From positions 1,020,001 to 1,084,000 of the forward strand of contig NZ_CP098755.1 of the NCBI RefSeq assembly GCF_023746555.1: a stretch of 64,000 bases of DNA, given 5' to 3'. Origin of the DNA: Brevibacillus ruminantium (GTDB lineage: Bacteria; Bacillota; Bacilli; Brevibacillales; Brevibacillaceae). Numbering within the stretch: position 1 is the stretch's first letter; the number at the start of each line of letters is the position of its first letter. The position numbers and the translations under genes were made by a program. The notes beneath the pieces were generated by a model. The model did no database searches. It was not told the origin of the DNA and worked only from the letters and a program-made list of their open reading frames with translations. Shown here piece by piece: positions 61,991-64,000 of the stretch.

Positions 61991-63262
61991 TTAACGAATC
62001 TGTCCGGAGCCCCGGACCAAGTATTTGCTCGTCGTAATCGCAATCAATCCCATCGGTCCGCGTGCGTGGAGCTTCTGGGTGCTGATGCCGATCTCTGCCC
62101 CGAATCCGAATTCACCACCATCGGTAAAGCGGGTGGAGGCATTGTGGTACACCGCAGCAGCGTCCACGCCAGAAAGGAATCGCTGTGCTCTCTGGGCATC
62201 CTCGGCGATAATCGCTTCGGAGTGTCCGGTACCGTGAATGCTGATATGCTCGAGCGCGTCATCCAGGCTGTCAACGGTGCGGACGGCAAGCGTCAGTTCG
62301 AGATATTCGGTGTCCCAATCCTCAGGGGAAGCGATCGCCAGCCGTTCAGCCAGCTCAGGATGAAGGGTGCGCGTCTTCTCGCAAGCACGCAGCGCGATCC
62401 CGGCCGTCAGCAGGCGAGAGAGCAGGGCAGCTTGCTGTTCCTGTGGCCAGTCTTTGTGCAGCAAAAGGGTTTCAGCGGCATTGCAAACACCTGGCCGGCT
62501 GGTTTTGGCATTCAGGATGATGGCCTCAGCCATGTCATAGGCGGCTGTCTTATCGATAAATACGTGACAATTACCGACGCCCGTTTCCAAAACCGGGACG
62601 GTAGAGGTCCGCAGGACTCGCTGAATCAAATTGGCGCCGCCGCGGGGAATGATCACATCGATCAGCGCATTGGCGGTACATAAGACGTCGACAACTGCAT
62701 GGTCAGGGTAGGGGAGGTACTGAACCGCCTCTTCCGGCAGACCAGTTTCTGTCAATGCTTGACGGATGCACGCGGTGAGTGCGAGATTGCTCTCCAGTGC
62801 GCTTCTGCTGCCGCGAAGCACGATGGCATTGCCAGTCTTCAGGGCGATTGCGGCCGCGTCAACCGTTACATTGGGCCTTGCCTCATAGACCATTCCGATC
62901 ACACCGAGCGGAACGCGTACCTGCTCGATTATCAGTCCGTTGGGCCGGGTCCAGCTTGTGATTACTTCTCCGACCGGATCGGTTTGCTCTGCCAACTGGT
63001 GCAGACTGTCGACCAAATCCTGCAGCCGCTCTGGAGTCAGACGAAGCCGGTCCAGATAAGAAGCGGGCTGGCCGTCCTGCTCGGCCCGCATCAGGTCCTG
63101 CTGGTTTGCCGCCAAAATCGTCTCTTGGCTTTGCAGCAGTTGCTTTCCGATTTCGTACAGCGCTCGGTCTTTTTCTTTCTGTGTCAAAAGTGACAAGCGC
63201 CGTGAAGCCTGTTTGGCCCGTTTCATTTGTTCCAGTGTTTGCTCTTTTATGAGTTGTTCCAT
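61991..63262 (-). CDS. proA: Gamma-glutamyl phosphate reductase
   Basis: 423 residues. EARPNVTVDAAAIALKTGNA, the catalytic Cys in NAKTSRPGVCNAAETLL and GFGAEIGISTQKLHARGP are diagnostic. It reduces gamma-glutamyl phosphate to glutamate semialdehyde. ATG 63262 is used, with GGGGG 9 bases upstream; the ATG at 63271 abuts that site. It follows proB by 57 bases. Confidence 0.95.
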   Translation of the reverse strand: MEQLIKEQTLEQMKRAKQASRRLSLLTQKEKDRALYEIGKQLLQSQETILAANQQDLMRAEQDGQPASYLDRLRLTPERLQDLVDSLHQLAEQTDPVGEVITSWTRPNGLIIEQVRVPLGVIGMVYEARPNVTVDAAAIALKTGNAIVLRGSRSALESNLALTACIRQALTETGLPEEAVQYLPYPDHAVVDVLCTANALIDVIIPRGGANLIQRVLRTSTVPVLETGVGNCHVFIDKTAAYDMAEAIILNAKTSRPGVCNAAETLLLHKDWPQEQQAALLSRLLTAGIALRACEKTRTLHPELAERLAIASPEDWDTEYLELTLAVRTVDSLDDALEHISIHGTGHSEAIIAEDAQRAQRFLSGVDAAAVYHNASTRFTDGGEFGFGAEIGISTQKLHARGPMGLIAITTSKYLVRGSGQIR

Positions 63263-63319
63263 TTTTCTCATCCCCCAATGTGCTTCGCACGATATTTCAT
63301 CGTCTCTTTTGCAGCGGCG

Positions 63320-64000
63320 TTACGCGAGGAAGCTGGCTTCGGTCCATTGATCCCGGTGAATCACCGTTCCGCTTGGCTTCCCGTCTTGATGCGGGGACAG
63401 CAGCAGTTGCAGCTCGCTCGCGTCGTAACGGCTGACACCTCGGCCGATCAGGCTGCCATCATAAAACACATCAATGACTTCACCTTGCAAGAAGGATCCG
63501 TCCACATCGACGACTCCGGCTACCAGCAGACTGCCGCGATTCTTTAAAATGGCTTCCGCTGCCCCGCCGTCAACCGTGATCCGTCCCCGTACCGGGGAGT
63601 GCACCGCAATCCATTGCTTGCGTGTGGGCAGGGTGGGGAGGGAGCGCTTTTGCTTCTCTGCTTTGTAGTCGACATACGTGCCTTTGCCTTGCCCTGCCAA
63701 AACAGCGAGCAGGTCACCCGGCTCTCCCAGATGTCCGATAAAGCTGGGGACGCCCAGCTGCTGGGCTGTTTTTGCTGCGATTAATTTGGAGCGCATACCG
63801 CCCGTGCCCAGCTCAGAAGCCCCGCCGGCCAGCTCCTCCACGTCTTCCGTGATCGACGAGAGGTACGGGATGCGCACAGCGTCTTTATGGGTGCGCGGGT
63901 CTTTGTCGTACAGTCCGTCGGTGTCGGTCAGGATCAGATAGAGATCGGCGTGGACCAGTCCGGCCACCAAAGCACCCAGCATGTCGTTGTCGCCAAAGGT
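63320..64000 (-). CDS. proB: Glutamate 5-kinase, C-terminal part
   Basis: The gene runs off the window edge; about 226 C-terminal codons are seen. FGDNDMLGALVAGLV and LTDTDGLYDKDPR belong to the kinase fold, LGTGGMRSKLIAA to the nucleotide site, and the last ~75 residues (RGRITVDGGAAEAILKNRGS) form a PUA domain. First enzyme of proline synthesis, usually feedback-inhibited by proline. Confidence 0.95.
   Translation of the reverse strand, partial: TFGDNDMLGALVAGLVHADLYLILTDTDGLYDKDPRTHKDAVRIPYLSSITEDVEELAGGASELGTGGMRSKLIAAKTAQQLGVPSFIGHLGEPGDLLAVLAGQGKGTYVDYKAEKQKRSLPTLPTRKQWIAVHSPVRGRITVDGGAAEAILKNRGSLLVAGVVDVDGSFLQGEVIDVFYDGSLIGRGVSRYDASELQLLLSPHQDGKPSGTVIHRDQWTEASFLA

Noticed and set aside
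1..64000. CRISPR arrays, tRNA, rRNA and prophage genes
   Set aside because: No regularly spaced repeats, no cloverleaf or rRNA sequence, and no phage structural or integrase gene was recognised on reading both strands.

Overview
The window looks like chromosome of an endospore-forming Firmicute of the Paenibacillaceae, most like Brevibacillus. The signs are spore-coat genes (59367-60029), strong AGGAGG-type ribosome sites often paired with TTG or GTG starts, the adeR-ald pair, a CotF-like coat pair, a Hol-Tox-type mini-toxin, and balanced to mildly GC-rich coding DNA. The genus is inferred from protein style, not from a database search. I saw no rRNA, tRNA, CRISPR array or prophage.

Layout. 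1-9.6 kb: the tail of a histidine kinase, a membrane protein, a secreted DUF1254/DUF1214 protein, a secreted GHL10 glycosidase-like protein, an AraC/GyrI-like regulator, a PadR-HAAS-DUF4825 operon, and a DUF2087 regulator with a GIY-YIG protein facing a DUF402 protein. 9.6-13.7 kb: a TetR-controlled drug-efflux operon (HlyD lipoprotein, ABC ATPase, ABC-2 permease, TetR) with two near-identical operators. 13.7-20.8 kb: an alcohol/aldehyde regulon. A sigma-54 activator, its cytosolic kinase and an iron alcohol dehydrogenase lie on one strand. A zinc alcohol dehydrogenase, an aldehyde dehydrogenase and a DUF779 protein lie on the other, behind a near-consensus -24/-12 promoter. 20.9-27.7 kb: purU, LysE and MFS transporters, a LysR regulator, an esterase, a 22-codon toxin-like gene, a possible IS3 remnant and 3-oxoacid CoA-transferase.

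28.1-35.8 kb: an RND-type efflux pair whose pump lacks the usual proton-relay residues, followed at its terminator by a group IIC-type intron, then VanZ and S1-domain proteins. 36-41.9 kb: rhodanese, LysR plus hydrolase, and a membrane-anchored BMP/Med-like protein coupled to a histidine kinase, with a lone CheY-like receiver nearby. 42-49 kb: adeR-ald, pyrD, and a cobalamin riboswitch controlling the cobalt transporter cbiMNQO. 49-64 kb: MFS exporter, GSI-beta-like glnA, panE, ispH, a gene-free kilobase holding two inverted copies of a ~198-bp terminal-inverted-repeat element, another MFS gene, a ligand-poor cupredoxin, LysE with a divergent MocR regulator, two coat proteins, a P-loop/Asp23 fusion, and proB-proA-proC.

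The items I rate most worth following are the inverted-repeat element pair, the relay-less RND pump, the BMP-kinase-receiver set, the P-loop/Asp23 fusion, and a hairpin element repeated between stop codons and terminators.
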